DNA of 64,000 nt from Dongia_A sp035695765 (GCA_035695765.1 DASRRI010000078.1:1-64000), one strand, 5' to 3'; positions 33,072 to 42,319 are shown, counted from the stretch's first letter. Numbers and translations are program-made. The notes: generated by a model not told the origin, from the letters alone.

Positions 33072-34187
33072 CTACAGTTTAATTTGCTGCCCCTGATACA
33101 TGTCCGGCGTCACATAGCCGACTGTCGGGCTCTCCATGATTTCGAGCTGCAGCTTGAAAAGACGGGCAGCGTCCGCGTCCTTGTTCGCCCACTCGAACCA
33201 GATCGGCACGGCGATTTCTTGGAACTTGCCGACATCTTCCGCGCTCAGCCGGTTGATCTCGGTACCGGCGTCCTTGAATTTCGGCCAGGCCTCCATGTCG
33301 GCCTTCTGGATCGCGCTGAAATGGACGTTCGAATAGACCTGGATCTCGTCCTCGACGAAGCGTTTCAGGTTGTCCGGCAGGCTGTTCCAGACGTTCATGT
33401 TGACGGTGAAGTCCATCAAATCGACCGGCTGATAGACCGACATCAACCCTTGGGGACCCATGGAGATGTATTTGGTGACCTGCTGGAATCCGAGCGCCCA
33501 GTTGACCGCGGGGCCGGTATAATCGGCGGCGTCGATGGTGCCCTTCTCCAGAGCGGAGAACACTTCGCCGCCCGGCAGCAGCGTGGTCTTGGCGCCGGCC
33601 TTCGCGAAGGTTTCGGCGATCATGCCGCCCGGGACGCGAAGCTTCAGGTCCTTGAAATCCTCGAAGGAGCGGATCGGCGTCTTCGAGTGGATGATATTGG
33701 GCCCGTGATGGATACGGTTGACGTAATAGAGGCCCTGTTTCGCGAAGATGTCGCGCGCCGCCTGAAGACCGCCCTTCGAATAGAAGAACATGTCCCACTC
33801 GTGCGGATAGCGCAGGCCGAGCGTGTAGGAGCTGAGGAAGGCGGCAGAGGGCATCTTGCCCGCCCAATAGAGCGTGAAGGAATTCATCGCCTCGAGAACG
33901 CCGTTCTTCACGCCATCGAGCAATTCGAAGTCGCCGACGAGTTCCTTCGCGGCGAACGGCCGGAACTCCAGCTGGCCGCCCGTCTTGTCCTTGATCGTTC
34001 CGCACCAGTCCTTGAACGTCTGCAAGCCAACACCGGCGGGCCAAGAGGTCTGCACTTTCCAGGTGGTCGTATCGGCCGCCGCCGCGTTGCGGACCCATGG
34101 TGATGCAATGGCCGCCGCTCCGGTTGCGGCTGCAGTGCCCGCCAGCAAGCGCCGCCGGGAAACTTTCAATGTCGTAGATTTGCTCAT
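33072..34187 (-). CDS. dctP: TRAP transporter substrate-binding protein (DctP, TakP-like), Tat signal
   Basis: The 371-residue periplasmic protein has a twin-arginine type leader (SRRRLLAGTAAATGAAA, residues 10-26) with cleavage probably after AAA near 37. The mature part follows the TakP subgroup: KVQTSWPAGVG, LKLRVPGGMIAETFAKAG with the ligand-binding Arg, and DAADYTGPAVNWALGFQQVTKYI. Characterised relatives bind alpha-keto acids or related carboxylates, often with a metal ion. It is first in the operon dctP-dctQ-dctM, with a hairpin following. Confidence 0.92.
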   Translation of the reverse strand: MSKSTTLKVSRRRLLAGTAAATGAAAIASPWVRNAAAADTTTWKVQTSWPAGVGLQTFKDWCGTIKDKTGGQLEFRPFAAKELVGDFELLDGVKNGVLEAMNSFTLYWAGKMPSAAFLSSYTLGLRYPHEWDMFFYSKGGLQAARDIFAKQGLYYVNRIHHGPNIIHSKTPIRSFEDFKDLKLRVPGGMIAETFAKAGAKTTLLPGGEVFSALEKGTIDAADYTGPAVNWALGFQQVTKYISMGPQGLMSVYQPVDLMDFTVNMNVWNSLPDNLKRFVEDEIQVYSNVHFSAIQKADMEAWPKFKDAGTEINRLSAEDVGKFQEIAVPIWFEWANKDADAARLFKLQLEIMESPTVGYVTPDMYQGQQIKL

Positions 34188-34377
34188 CGTCGTTTCCTCC
34201 TGTGATGTTTGACTGTTGTTCTACGACTTAAACGATCTTCAATAACCCGTTACAGGCAACAAATCACTGCTACTAACGTCGAATACGATCAAAACGATCT
34301 TTCGACCGCTCTTATCACTGCGAACGACGTGGTCTTGCAGCCGAAAGCTCAACCGAATCAAATTGGTGCGGTGCACC

Positions 34378-35544
34378 TCATCCCCCAAGGAACTCCCCCG
34401 CCGGCTGGAGCGCGGGGATCTGGTCGCAGGTGATCTTGATAACGACCAGGAGCGGGACAGCCAGCAGCAGTCCGACAATGCCCCACATCCAGCCCCACAC
34501 CAGCAGCGCGGCGACGACGGCCACAGGATTGAGGGTGAGGCGCCGCGCCAGGATCATCGGCGTCACTACGTTGCCTTCCAGCGCGGCGATGACGATGAAA
34601 ATGCCTGGCGGAATCAGCGCCGCGCCAAGCTCCTCAAAACTCAGCAACGCCACCACCGCGATAACGATGGCGGAGACGGTGTGGCCAAGGAACGGGATGT
34701 AGTTGAGCAGCCCCGCCATCGCGCCCCACAGCAGCGGGTTGGGCATGCCGGTCGCGAGCATTGCGGCAGCGACGGTTGCGCCAAGGCCGACATTGATTGC
34801 GCTGACCGTCAGCAGATAGTGCGACATGTCGCGCTGGAGCTGATGCGCAATCTCGACCGCCTGCTTCTTGGTGCGGAAATCGGGCAAGGCTGAGACCAGC
34901 TGGCGCAGGAACTTGTCGCCCATCGCGAGCATGAAGTAGAGCAGCACCAGCGTGGTCAGCGCGCCGACGGCAAGGCGAGAAGTTTCGTTGATCAGCAGGC
35001 CGCGCAGGGTGGTCTGCTGCGCCACGACCACTTGCGTCGCTTCGCTCGGTGGTCCGCCGGCACCGAGATTGGTGATCGCTTCTTCCACGTTCTTGAGCTG
35101 CTTGGCTGGAATCTGCAGGAAATCGAGCCGGTCGCCCAGCTGATCGATGACATGGGGCAGCCGCCGCAGCCAGCCGGCCGCCGGCTCCGCCAGGGTCGAG
35201 ATTCCAAGCGCAAATATGATCAGGAAGATCAGCACGACGATGGCCGCGCCCAGGGGCTCCGGGATACGAATGCGCGCAAGTGCCAGCACGACCGGCGTCA
35301 GCACCAGGTTGAACATGCAGGCCAGCACCAAGGGCATGACCACGGTGCGCGCGACATAGATGGTGAACAGGATGAGCAGCCCGGCGATGATCGACAGCAC
35401 CACGGTCTGGAAGTTGATCGCCTCGCCGAGCTCTTCCGCCTCGGGGCCAAGCTGCTCCGGCGCCGCATGCTGAGGTGGCATGTGGCGATCGCCCTGGCGC
35501 CTGGTCGCTTCCTTCGTTTGTCCGCCGGGAGCTCCATTCGGCAT
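34378..35544 (-). CDS. AI-2E family (PerM-like) membrane transporter
   Basis: The 388-residue protein has about eight membrane helices and the family hallmarks LTPVVLALARIRIPEPLGAAIVVL, GLLNYIPFLGHTVSAIV and VLLYFML. Members are proposed exporters or permeases of small molecules, and some are sodium/proton antiporters. The N-terminal 40 residues are soluble, and an ATG at 35481 is a possible alternative start. No neighbour suggests a substrate. Confidence 0.85.
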   Translation of the reverse strand: MPNGAPGGQTKEATRRQGDRHMPPQHAAPEQLGPEAEELGEAINFQTVVLSIIAGLLILFTIYVARTVVMPLVLACMFNLVLTPVVLALARIRIPEPLGAAIVVLIFLIIFALGISTLAEPAAGWLRRLPHVIDQLGDRLDFLQIPAKQLKNVEEAITNLGAGGPPSEATQVVVAQQTTLRGLLINETSRLAVGALTTLVLLYFMLAMGDKFLRQLVSALPDFRTKKQAVEIAHQLQRDMSHYLLTVSAINVGLGATVAAAMLATGMPNPLLWGAMAGLLNYIPFLGHTVSAIVIAVVALLSFEELGAALIPPGIFIVIAALEGNVVTPMILARRLTLNPVAVVAALLVWGWMWGIVGLLLAVPLLVVIKITCDQIPALQPAGEFLGG

Positions 35545-35685
35545 CGAATGCTCGCGGGAAAGGGGAATGCGGCAAATCCATCAACGCTGCCACAGCGGCC
35601 GCGGTTCCCGCCTCGGCAGCCTTGATTCACAAAGATGGCCAGGCGGATAGTGCGGTCGGGTATTGGATGGAGTCCGCGCCGCCCC

Positions 35686-36150
35686 ATGGCCAAGCACTTG
35701 CTGATTGTCGCCCACGTGCCTTCGCCGAATACGCTGCGCCTGCGCGACGCCGTATTGGCGGGCGCTCGCCAGCCGGAAATTGCGGATGTGGAGGTGCGGG
35801 CATTGACACCGTTCGAAACCACAGCCGACGATGTGTTGTGGTCGCATGCGGTCATCCTCGGAACGACCGAGAATCTCGGCTACATGAGCGGCGCGCTCAA
35901 GGATTTCTTCGACCGCACCTATTACCCGTGCCTCGATCGGACCGAGGGCAAGCCCTATGCCCTCTATGTCCGTGGCCGCCACGACGGTACTGGAACCAGA
36001 CGCGGCGTGGAAACGATTGTGACAGGCCTGCGCTGGCGCGCTGTGCAGGCGCCATTGATCCTGCGCGGTGACTGGCAGGAAGTCTTTATCGTGCAATGCG
36101 AAGAGCTTGGCACGCTGATGGCAGCCAGCCTGGAGGCAGGCATCATCTGA
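35686..36150 (+). CDS. Flavodoxin-like / NAD(P)H oxidoreductase family protein
   Basis: From the ATG at 35686 the protein has 154 residues. KHLLIVAHVPSPNTLRLRDAVLAGA is the FMN-phosphate loop region, and ILGTTENLGYMSGALKDFFDRTYYP matches the isoalloxazine-binding loop of flavodoxin-fold proteins. It probably binds FMN and acts in electron transfer or quinone reduction. The longer upstream frame has no support. It stands alone between the convergent transporter and the DUF3302 gene. Confidence 0.78.
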   Translation: MAKHLLIVAHVPSPNTLRLRDAVLAGARQPEIADVEVRALTPFETTADDVLWSHAVILGTTENLGYMSGALKDFFDRTYYPCLDRTEGKPYALYVRGRHDGTGTRRGVETIVTGLRWRAVQAPLILRGDWQEVFIVQCEELGTLMAASLEAGII

Positions 36151-36307
36151 TTGGCCGCCTATCCTTTGATCCCGGCCGGGACAACCGAATACATCAATCG
36201 GCCTCGTGGCCGTTCCACCACGCCTGCTGTAGGATTGCGTTCTCGAAGGCCCGAAAGACGAAGCGCGCAGCAAGCGCGCCAGAGATGCGTTGGCAGAGGG
36301 ATCTGCG

Positions 36308-36652
36308 ATGTTTCTCGATTATTTTGCGCTGGGCGCCACGTTGATGGGGCTGACGCTCGTCTTCTATACCTTCATCTACATCCACGACATTCCCTACCAG
36401 ATCGCGAAGAAGAGCAATCATCCGCAGACGGAGGCGATCCATCTTGCGTGCTGGCTCAGCCTCTTCACGCTACATGCCATGTGGCCGATCGTCTTTGTCT
36501 GGGCCACGATGAAGCCGAAGCCGATAGCGGTCAGCATCGGCATCGATGACGAGCGCGAGCAGGCGCTGCGGGCCGAGATTGCGGCGTTGCGAAGCGAACT
36601 GGGCGTGATGAAGGCGAGGCTCGATGCGCCGCCGGCGGCAGGCGCGCCATGA
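36308..36652 (+). CDS. DUF3302 (YiaW-like) inner membrane protein
   Basis: The start is the ATG at 36308 and gives 114 residues. MFLDYFALGATLMGLTLVFYTFIYIHDIPY opens a first helix, AIHLACWLSLFTLHAMWPIVFVWA is the second, and a coiled coil (EQALRAEIAALRSELGVMKARL) closes the protein. This is the YiaW pattern, normally paired with an HlyD-type membrane-fusion protein (YiaV). Its partner here survives only as a fragment, with a 4-base overlap. Confidence 0.85.
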   Translation: MFLDYFALGATLMGLTLVFYTFIYIHDIPYQIAKKSNHPQTEAIHLACWLSLFTLHAMWPIVFVWATMKPKPIAVSIGIDDEREQALRAEIAALRSELGVMKARLDAPPAAGAP

Positions 36653-36760
36653 TCGAGCTCGTCATCGGTATCTACGGCTTCGTCTGCTGGCTCGTCTTCA
36701 AGCGGTTCAAGCTGATCCCGGTCAATGCCTATACCGTCTCGACCGCGATCATGATCGGCT
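36649..36760 (+). pseudogene. N-terminal fragment of an HlyD/YiaV-like membrane-fusion protein
   Basis: The frame from 36649 encodes MIELVIGIYGFVCWLVFKRFKL and a second hydrophobic stretch to about IMIGL, the membrane anchor of the YiaV type of HlyD proteins that pairs with DUF3302. It then loses the family pattern at about 36760, where DUF4105-type sequence begins in another frame. The whole periplasmic part is missing. A deletion fused the two genes. Confidence 0.65.
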
Positions 36761-37723
36761 TGGCTGATCGTGCTTTCGCTGGTTGTGTGGTCGATCGCGG
36801 CGCTCTTCATCGATCTCACGACTCCTTGGCTGCGGCTGCCAGTGGCGATTGCCTTCGGCATCGCCATCCTCGCAGTGCTGATCCTGATTCGTGGAGCGTT
36901 GCGCAAGACGCTGGCATGCCTCGTGGGGTTCGCGGCTGTACTGGCCTGGTGGCTGACCATCGCGCCGTCGAACGACCGGGCCTGGCAGGGTGATGTTGCG
37001 CGTGCCGCCTGGGCGGACATCGACGGCGACATCGTGACGATCCACGATCTGCGCAATTTCGAATACCGCACGGAAACCGACTACACGCCGCGCTGGGAGG
37101 AAAGGGCCTACGATCTATCGCAGATCTGCGGCGTCGACCTCTTCATCACCTATTGGGGGATCGCCCTGGATCGCTCATCCGATCGCCAGCTTCCAGATCG
37201 GACCGGACCAGCATGTCGCGATCTCGATCGAGACCCGCAAGACTATTTCGCGTTCCGCGGCTTCTTCCGCCAGTACGAGCTGATCTACATCATCGCCGAT
37301 GAACGCGATCTCATTGGCCTGCGCACCAATTATCGATCGGGCGAAGAAGTCTACCTCTATCACACGACCGCGACGGCCGACGCGGCGCGCGCCATCTTTC
37401 TCGATTACCTGCGCAGTGCGAACGAGTTGCACGCGCGGCCCGCCTTCTACAACGCGCTGACCAGCAACTGCACCACCAACATCCGCCTGCACGCCAAGGC
37501 GGCGGGCTCGAAGGCTGCGCCCTGGGACTGGCGCCTCCTCCTCAACGGCAAGAGCGACGAGTTCGCGTATCAGTACGGCCGGCTCGCAGGCAACCTGCCG
37601 TTCGCCGCGCTGAAGGAGCAGGCCCACATCAATGAAGCGGCGCACGCGGCGGACGCCGCCGCTGAATTCTCCGCGCTCATTCGACAAGGCCGCGTTGGGT
37701 TCGAGCCCGCTGCAGTGCAATAA
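36758..37723 (+). pseudogene. DUF4105 membrane protein, 5'-truncated with an internal frameshifted segment
   Basis: The product has three N-terminal helices and then the DUF4105 domain: RNFEYRTETDYTPRWEERAYDLSQ, RGFFRQYELIYIIADERD, TNYRSGEEVYLYHTT and YNALTSNCTTNI with the conserved Cys. Between about 37160 and 37241 the family sequence is in a different frame (SPWIAHPIASFQIGPDQHVA and on). One extra G in GGGGG at 37155-37159 and a small deletion near 37241 explain it. No own start or ribosome binding site is visible because of the fusion at 36760. The family may act as an envelope cysteine peptidase-like protein. Confidence 0.75.
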
Positions 37724-37775
37724 AATTTCGCCATTTGACTCCGTTTGGCAAGACAGTTACCGTTCGATGCCAAAA

Positions 37776-37796
37776 CTGGTATGACAGGTATACCAG
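37776..37796 (+). promoter_or_regulatory. GntR operator overlapping the regulator's own start region
   Basis: CTGGTAT-N7-ATACCAG forms an inverted repeat ending four bases before the ATG of the GntR gene. FadR-subfamily regulators bind TGGT/ACCA-type repeats, so autoregulation is likely. Confidence 0.6.
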
Positions 37797-37799
37797 CCT

Positions 37800-38510
37800 A
37801 TGACCGTCATCCGCCGCCGCAAGCTGTACGAAGAGATCGCCCAGCATCTGGAGCAGCGCATCCGGGACCAGGATGTCGCGCCCGGCGATCAGCTGCCATC
37901 CGAACGCGACCTGATGCGCGAGTTCGGCGTCGGCCGCCCCGCCGTGCGCGAGGCACTGTTCCATCTGCAGAAAATGGGGCTCGTGGTTTTGCGCTCGGGG
38001 GGGCGCGCGCGCGCCAGCAGGCCGACGCCGAAGTCAGTGGTCGAATCGCTTGCCGGCAGCGCGCGCTACCTGCTGACCGAGCAGGACGGTGTGCGGCATT
38101 TCCAGGAAGCGCGCTGCTTTTTCGAGACCGGCCTCGCGCGCTACGCCGCGGAGCATGCGACCGAGGAGGACCTGCAGGATCTGCACGATGCGCTGGAAGC
38201 CAACCGGCAATCGCTCGGCGATCTCGCGAAGTTCGAGCGCACGGATGTCGAGTTCCACCACATCCTTGCCGTGATCCCGCGCAACCCGATCTTCGAGGCG
38301 ATCCACGCCGCTATCGCCGAATGGCTGGTGGAGCAGCGCCACGTCACGCTCACCTATCCCGGCGCCAACGAGGTCGCCTACAAGTTCCACGCCGAGATCT
38401 ATGAAGCAATCGCCGCGCGCGATCCTGACCGCGCCGAGCGGGTCATTCACGCCCATCTGGACCAGGTGGCGGAGCTCTACTGGCGGGTGAAGAGGGGCGG
38501 CGGCGAATGA
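37800..38510 (+). CDS. FadR-subfamily GntR transcriptional regulator
   Basis: The 236-residue protein has a winged helix-turn-helix (about residues 8-70, LPSERDLMREFGVGRPAVREALFHLQKMGLV) and a helical FCD ligand domain (about 85-225) with metal-binding His residues in DVEFHHILA and HAHLDQ. FCD domains usually bind small carboxylates. It is the first gene of a ten-gene operon for uptake and breakdown of a sugar acid, and probably represses it until the inducer is present. Confidence 0.92.
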   Translation: MTVIRRRKLYEEIAQHLEQRIRDQDVAPGDQLPSERDLMREFGVGRPAVREALFHLQKMGLVVLRSGGRARASRPTPKSVVESLAGSARYLLTEQDGVRHFQEARCFFETGLARYAAEHATEEDLQDLHDALEANRQSLGDLAKFERTDVEFHHILAVIPRNPIFEAIHAAIAEWLVEQRHVTLTYPGANEVAYKFHAEIYEAIAARDPDRAERVIHAHLDQVAELYWRVKRGGGE

Positions 38511-38815
38511 ATGAATTTGTCATCATCGTCGACTTCCAGCTGAAGCCGGGAGCCAAGGCGGCGTTCCTTCGCCTGATCCACGAAAATGCGCGCACGTCAT
38601 GCCGCGAGGAGCCCGGTTGCCAGCGGTTCGACGTGCTGGCGACGCAGGACGATGCTTGTCGGATCGTCCTCTATGAAATCTATGACGATCGCTCGGCGTT
38701 CGAAGCGCATATCAAGACCGACCATTTCGCGCGCTTCAACGAAGCAAGCGCAGGGTTCGTAGCTGATAAGAAAGTGACGGAGTTCGGATTGGTTTGCGAA
38801 GGATCGGCGGCCTGA
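38507..38815 (+). CDS. Antibiotic biosynthesis monooxygenase (ABM) domain protein
   Basis: The 102-residue protein is a single ABM/YgiN ferredoxin-like domain (FVIIVDFQLKPGAKAAFLRLI, EPGCQRFDVL, YEIYDDRSAFEAHIKTDHFARF). Such proteins form dimers and often assist catabolic operons, sometimes as aldose or quinone-related enzymes. It overlaps gntR by four bases. Its role in this pathway is not clear. Confidence 0.85.
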   Translation: MNEFVIIVDFQLKPGAKAAFLRLIHENARTSCREEPGCQRFDVLATQDDACRIVLYEIYDDRSAFEAHIKTDHFARFNEASAGFVADKKVTEFGLVCEGSAA

Positions 38816-38848
38816 AGGTCGCCGGCCAAGAAAAAACATGGGGAGGAA

Positions 38849-39634
38849 ATGATGGCGGCTGCGGGCTTGAAAGCGATGTCGCGTACCAAGGTGGTGAAGC
38901 TGGGGCACTTCATCGTCGAATTCGCGACGCCCGGCATCGGCCACATCATGAAGAACGCCGGCTGCGAGTTCGTCCTGTTCGACCTCGAACATTCCGGCTT
39001 CGGGTACGAGACTGTGAAGAGCGCCATCCGCTATTTCGAGGCGGCGGACATCGCGCCGATCGTGCGTGTCCCGTCGAAGGAATATCACCATATCGCGCGT
39101 GCCTGCGACATGGGTGCGGAAGGCATCATGCTGCCGATGGTGGGCAATGCCAAGGAAGCGCGCGCGATCCTCGACTGCATGAAATACCATCCGGACGGCA
39201 AGCGCGGCGTGGCGCTCGGCGTCGCGCATGACAGCTATACCGGCGGCTCGGTGCCGAAGAAACTCGCCGCTGCCAACGAGCGAACGGCCTTGTTCTGTCA
39301 GATCGAGACCGCGGAGGGGGTGAAGAACGCCGATGCAGTCGCCGCATTGGACGGTGTCGATTGCCTGTGGGTCGGGCATTTCGACCTCTCGGTCTCGCTC
39401 GGGATTCCGGGCGAGTTCGACAATCCGAAATTCACCGGCGCGATCGATCGCGTGGTGGCGGCCTGCCGCAAACATGGCAAGGCGCTGGGCCGGCTGGTGC
39501 CGAATGTCCAGACCGGCATCGATTTCTACAAGTGGGGCTTCGATTTCATCTGCTATTCCGGCGATGTGTGGGTGCTGCAGAATGCCTTGACCGAAGCCGT
39601 CATCCAGTTGCGTGCAGGCTGCAAGAAGCGGTGA
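38849..39634 (+). CDS. HpcH/HpaI family class II pyruvate aldolase
   Basis: The 261-residue TIM-barrel protein has the expected features: GHFIVEFATPGIGHIMKNAGCEFVLFDLEHSG with the His general base region, RVPSKEY with the phosphate/pyruvate Arg, QIETAEGV with the metal-binding Glu, and WVGHFDLSVSLG with the metal-binding Asp. These enzymes split or form 4-hydroxy-2-oxo acids using pyruvate or glyoxylate and a divalent metal. GGGAGGAA lies directly upstream, and the ATG at 38852 is an equally good start. Confidence 0.88.
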   Translation: MMAAAGLKAMSRTKVVKLGHFIVEFATPGIGHIMKNAGCEFVLFDLEHSGFGYETVKSAIRYFEAADIAPIVRVPSKEYHHIARACDMGAEGIMLPMVGNAKEARAILDCMKYHPDGKRGVALGVAHDSYTGGSVPKKLAAANERTALFCQIETAEGVKNADAVAALDGVDCLWVGHFDLSVSLGIPGEFDNPKFTGAIDRVVAACRKHGKALGRLVPNVQTGIDFYKWGFDFICYSGDVWVLQNALTEAVIQLRAGCKKR

Positions 39635-39639
39635 GCGAT

Positions 39640-40689
39640 ATGGCCGATACATTCCGCGTCGCATTGTCGGGAGATTTCAAGAAGGCGGATGGTTCGCCGA
39701 CCTTTCCGGATTTCGACATTGCGCCTTTGCGGAACGCTCAGGGCGTGGAGGTCGCCTATATCGACGCGTCGAATCCCATCCGCGCCGACCAACTAGGCGA
39801 TTTCGATGCGCTGATCCTGCTTGCGCCGCGTTTCGCGCGGGAAAGTATCCATCCCAATGGGCGGCTCTCCGTCGTGGCACGCTTCGGCGTCGGGTACGAC
39901 AATGTCGACGTTGCGGCTTGCACGGAGGCCGGCATCCCGCTCGTCATCACGCCGGATGGCGTGCGCCGGCCGGTTGCGGTCTCCATCATCACATTTATGC
40001 TGGCGCTGACCGGCAAGCTGCTGATCAAGGACAGGCTGACCCGCGGTGGGCCGGAGATGTTCAACAAGCGCGTCGACCATATGGGCGTCGGGCTGGTGGG
40101 CCGGACCCTGGGGTCGATCGGCATCGGCAATATCGGCGCGGAGCTGTTCCGCCTCGCCAAGCCGTTCGACATGAACTTCATCGCCCACGATCCGTTCGCC
40201 GACAAGAAGGTGGCGGCCGAGCTCGGGATCGAACTGGTCGGCATGGAAGACCTGTTCCGTCGCGCCGACGTGCTGTGCGTGAATTGTCCGTTGACGCCGG
40301 AGACGCGGCACCTTGTGAACGCCGAGCGCCTGGCATTGATGAAGCCGACCGCGTTCCTCATCAACACTGCGCGCGGGCCGATCGTCGATCAGGCGGCGCT
40401 GACCAGAGTGCTGACGGAGCGCCGCATCGCCGGCGCTGGACTGGACGTGTTGGAATCCGAGCCGCCGGATCCGGACGATCCTATCCTGAAGCTCGACAAC
40501 GTGATCCTGGCGCCACACGCCTTGTGCTGGACCGATCAGTGCTTCGCCGGCAATGGCGCGGCCGACGTGAAAGCGGTACTGGATATCCAGCACGGCAGCG
40601 TGCCGCGCGGTGTCGTCAATCGCGCCGTCCTGGATCAGGCGCGCTTCAAGGCGCGACTGGAAAGTTATCGCGGCCGCTTCGGCGGCTGA
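39640..40689 (+). CDS. D-isomer 2-hydroxyacid dehydrogenase
   Basis: From the ATG at 39640 the protein has 349 residues. The longer open frame upstream is a shadow of the aldolase. The NAD-binding loop is GSIGIGNIGAELFRLAKPF, and the catalytic residues are Arg in NTARGPIVDQ, Glu in the following segment, and His in LAPHALCWTD. It would interconvert a 2-hydroxy acid and its 2-oxo acid. The neighbours suggest a short-chain sugar acid or glyoxylate-type substrate. Confidence 0.88.
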   Translation: MADTFRVALSGDFKKADGSPTFPDFDIAPLRNAQGVEVAYIDASNPIRADQLGDFDALILLAPRFARESIHPNGRLSVVARFGVGYDNVDVAACTEAGIPLVITPDGVRRPVAVSIITFMLALTGKLLIKDRLTRGGPEMFNKRVDHMGVGLVGRTLGSIGIGNIGAELFRLAKPFDMNFIAHDPFADKKVAAELGIELVGMEDLFRRADVLCVNCPLTPETRHLVNAERLALMKPTAFLINTARGPIVDQAALTRVLTERRIAGAGLDVLESEPPDPDDPILKLDNVILAPHALCWTDQCFAGNGAADVKAVLDIQHGSVPRGVVNRAVLDQARFKARLESYRGRFGG

Positions 40690-40703
40690 AAGGAGAATCC
40701 CGA

Positions 40704-40723
40704 GCCGGCCGCTGGCGGCCGGC
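40704..40723. other. GC-rich hairpin upstream of the ABC binding protein gene
   Basis: GCCGGCCGC (40704-40712) pairs with GCGGCCGGC (40715-40723). It lies 15 bases after the dehydrogenase stop and 56 before the next ATG. It may modulate readthrough or mRNA stability. Confidence 0.5.
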
Positions 40724-40778
40724 GAGGGCATAACAAGGCGATCGCCAATGCGCGTTCGCTATAATCGGGAGAGAGACC

Positions 40779-42221
40779 ATGAGGCTGACCAACAAAGTGG
40801 CATGGGTGGGCACCGTCGCCGGTTTGGCGATCTCTTGGGCGTCGACCGCGATGGCCGAGAGCGCGGCGGAGATTGCCGTGAAAGAGGCACAGAAATACAA
40901 GGGCTCGACCGTCACCATCGTCTGGGAAGCGGGCCTGCAGGCGCTGGATCCTCTGAACTTCTCCGGGCCGATGTGGGAGAAGCTGACCGGCATCAAGGTG
41001 AAGGTGGTCGAAGTGCAGACCGCCGAGATGTTCACCAAGATCATGCAGGATTATCGCTCCGGCGCCGGCGCCTACGACGCGCTCAACGTCATTCCAGCCT
41101 GGATGCCCGATCTGGCGCAAGCCGGCGCGCTCGAAGACCTTGATTCGTACGTCCAGAAATACGGCTATGCCGACGAGCTGCAGAAGATCGCGCCGACCTA
41201 TCGCGACAACCAGATGAAGGTCGGAGACAAGATCTACGGCTTCCCGGACGATGGCGATGTGTTCCTGATGTACTATCGCAAGGACATCTTCGGCGATCCG
41301 AAGGTGCAGGCGGAGTTCAAGGCCAAGACCGGCCACGATCTGACTGTCCCGAAGACATGGGCGGAGTTCGACGAGGTCGGGCAATTCCTGACCGACAAGC
41401 TGGCTCCCAACACCTATGGCGCATCCTTCTTCCGCCAGCCGCCCTACGCCATGTACATGTTCGAGGAGCGCTTCCGCAACGAAGGCGGCAAGTTCTTCGA
41501 CGCGGACAGCATGAAGGCGGCGATCAATAGTGAAGTCGGCATCAAGGTTCTCACCGACATGCGGAACGAGAACAAATTCATGCCGCCGGGAGTCGAGCAG
41601 TTCGGCTTCGTCGAAAACCTGGCGGCGTTCCTGGCCGGCCAGTCGGCCATGACGATCTCGTGGCCGCCTTATGGCCGCTGGGCCGCGGGCTATGGCACGG
41701 ACCAGGAAGTGTTGAGCTGGGTTCCGAAATCGACCATCGCGGGCAAGGTCGGGTATGCCTTGCCGCCGGGCGGCCATCCGGAACTCGCTGCCGGCTTCGC
41801 GCTGTCGGTTGCGTCCACCAGCAAGAACAAGGACGCCGCTTACCTCTTCATCCAGTGGCTGAACAGCGAGGATATCAGCCTGCAGCGCGTGCAACTCCCC
41901 TATGCCCTGCGCGACCCGTTCCGGGATTCGCACTTCACGAGCCCGGAATATCTCGCCAAATGGCCCGATGCGAAGGACTACCTGGCGGCGCTCGGCGAGG
42001 GGGCCAAGACCGGCTTGCTCGACCTTTCCCTGCTGCAGACCGACAAGTATGAAGAAGTTCTGCGCCAGGCGATCAGCAAGTTGTGGGCCGGCGAAGAACC
42101 GAAAGCGATCTTGGACGCCGCCGCTGCGGACTGGGATGCGATCACCGATAAGATCGGGGTCGACAAGCAGAAGGCCGTGTATCAGGCTTGGGCGGCTAAG
42201 TCCGGCGCCTATCCGAAATAG
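40779..42221 (+). CDS. Carbohydrate ABC transporter substrate-binding protein (family 1)
   Basis: The 480-residue protein has a Sec signal peptide (MRLTNKVAWVGTVAGLAISW to AMA, cleaved near residue 24). The mature protein has family 1 features: FTKIMQDYRSGAGAYDALNVIPAWMPDLA, GFPDDGDVFLMYYRKDIF and PKTWAEFDEVGQFL. It would capture the sugar or sugar acid in the periplasm for the two permeases and the ATPase that follow. A strong hairpin after its stop probably secures higher expression than the permeases. Confidence 0.9.
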   Translation: MRLTNKVAWVGTVAGLAISWASTAMAESAAEIAVKEAQKYKGSTVTIVWEAGLQALDPLNFSGPMWEKLTGIKVKVVEVQTAEMFTKIMQDYRSGAGAYDALNVIPAWMPDLAQAGALEDLDSYVQKYGYADELQKIAPTYRDNQMKVGDKIYGFPDDGDVFLMYYRKDIFGDPKVQAEFKAKTGHDLTVPKTWAEFDEVGQFLTDKLAPNTYGASFFRQPPYAMYMFEERFRNEGGKFFDADSMKAAINSEVGIKVLTDMRNENKFMPPGVEQFGFVENLAAFLAGQSAMTISWPPYGRWAAGYGTDQEVLSWVPKSTIAGKVGYALPPGGHPELAAGFALSVASTSKNKDAAYLFIQWLNSEDISLQRVQLPYALRDPFRDSHFTSPEYLAKWPDAKDYLAALGEGAKTGLLDLSLLQTDKYEEVLRQAISKLWAGEEPKAILDAAAADWDAITDKIGVDKQKAVYQAWAAKSGAYPK

Positions 42222-42246
42222 GCCGAGGACGATCGCGTAACATCTC

Positions 42247-42284
42247 GCGCCCCCCTTGTCGCTTTCACGCGGCAGGTGGGGCGC
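42247..42284. other. Hairpin between binding protein and permease genes
   Basis: GCGCCCC (42247-42253) pairs with GGGGCGC (42278-42284), and inner bases (CTTGTCGC with GCGGCAGG) extend the stem. No U tract follows. The position repeats that of the dctP-dctQ hairpin. Confidence 0.6.
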
Positions 42285-42319
42285 AGAGGTGAAGCGACAT
42301 TCAGGGGCGCGTAACAGGT

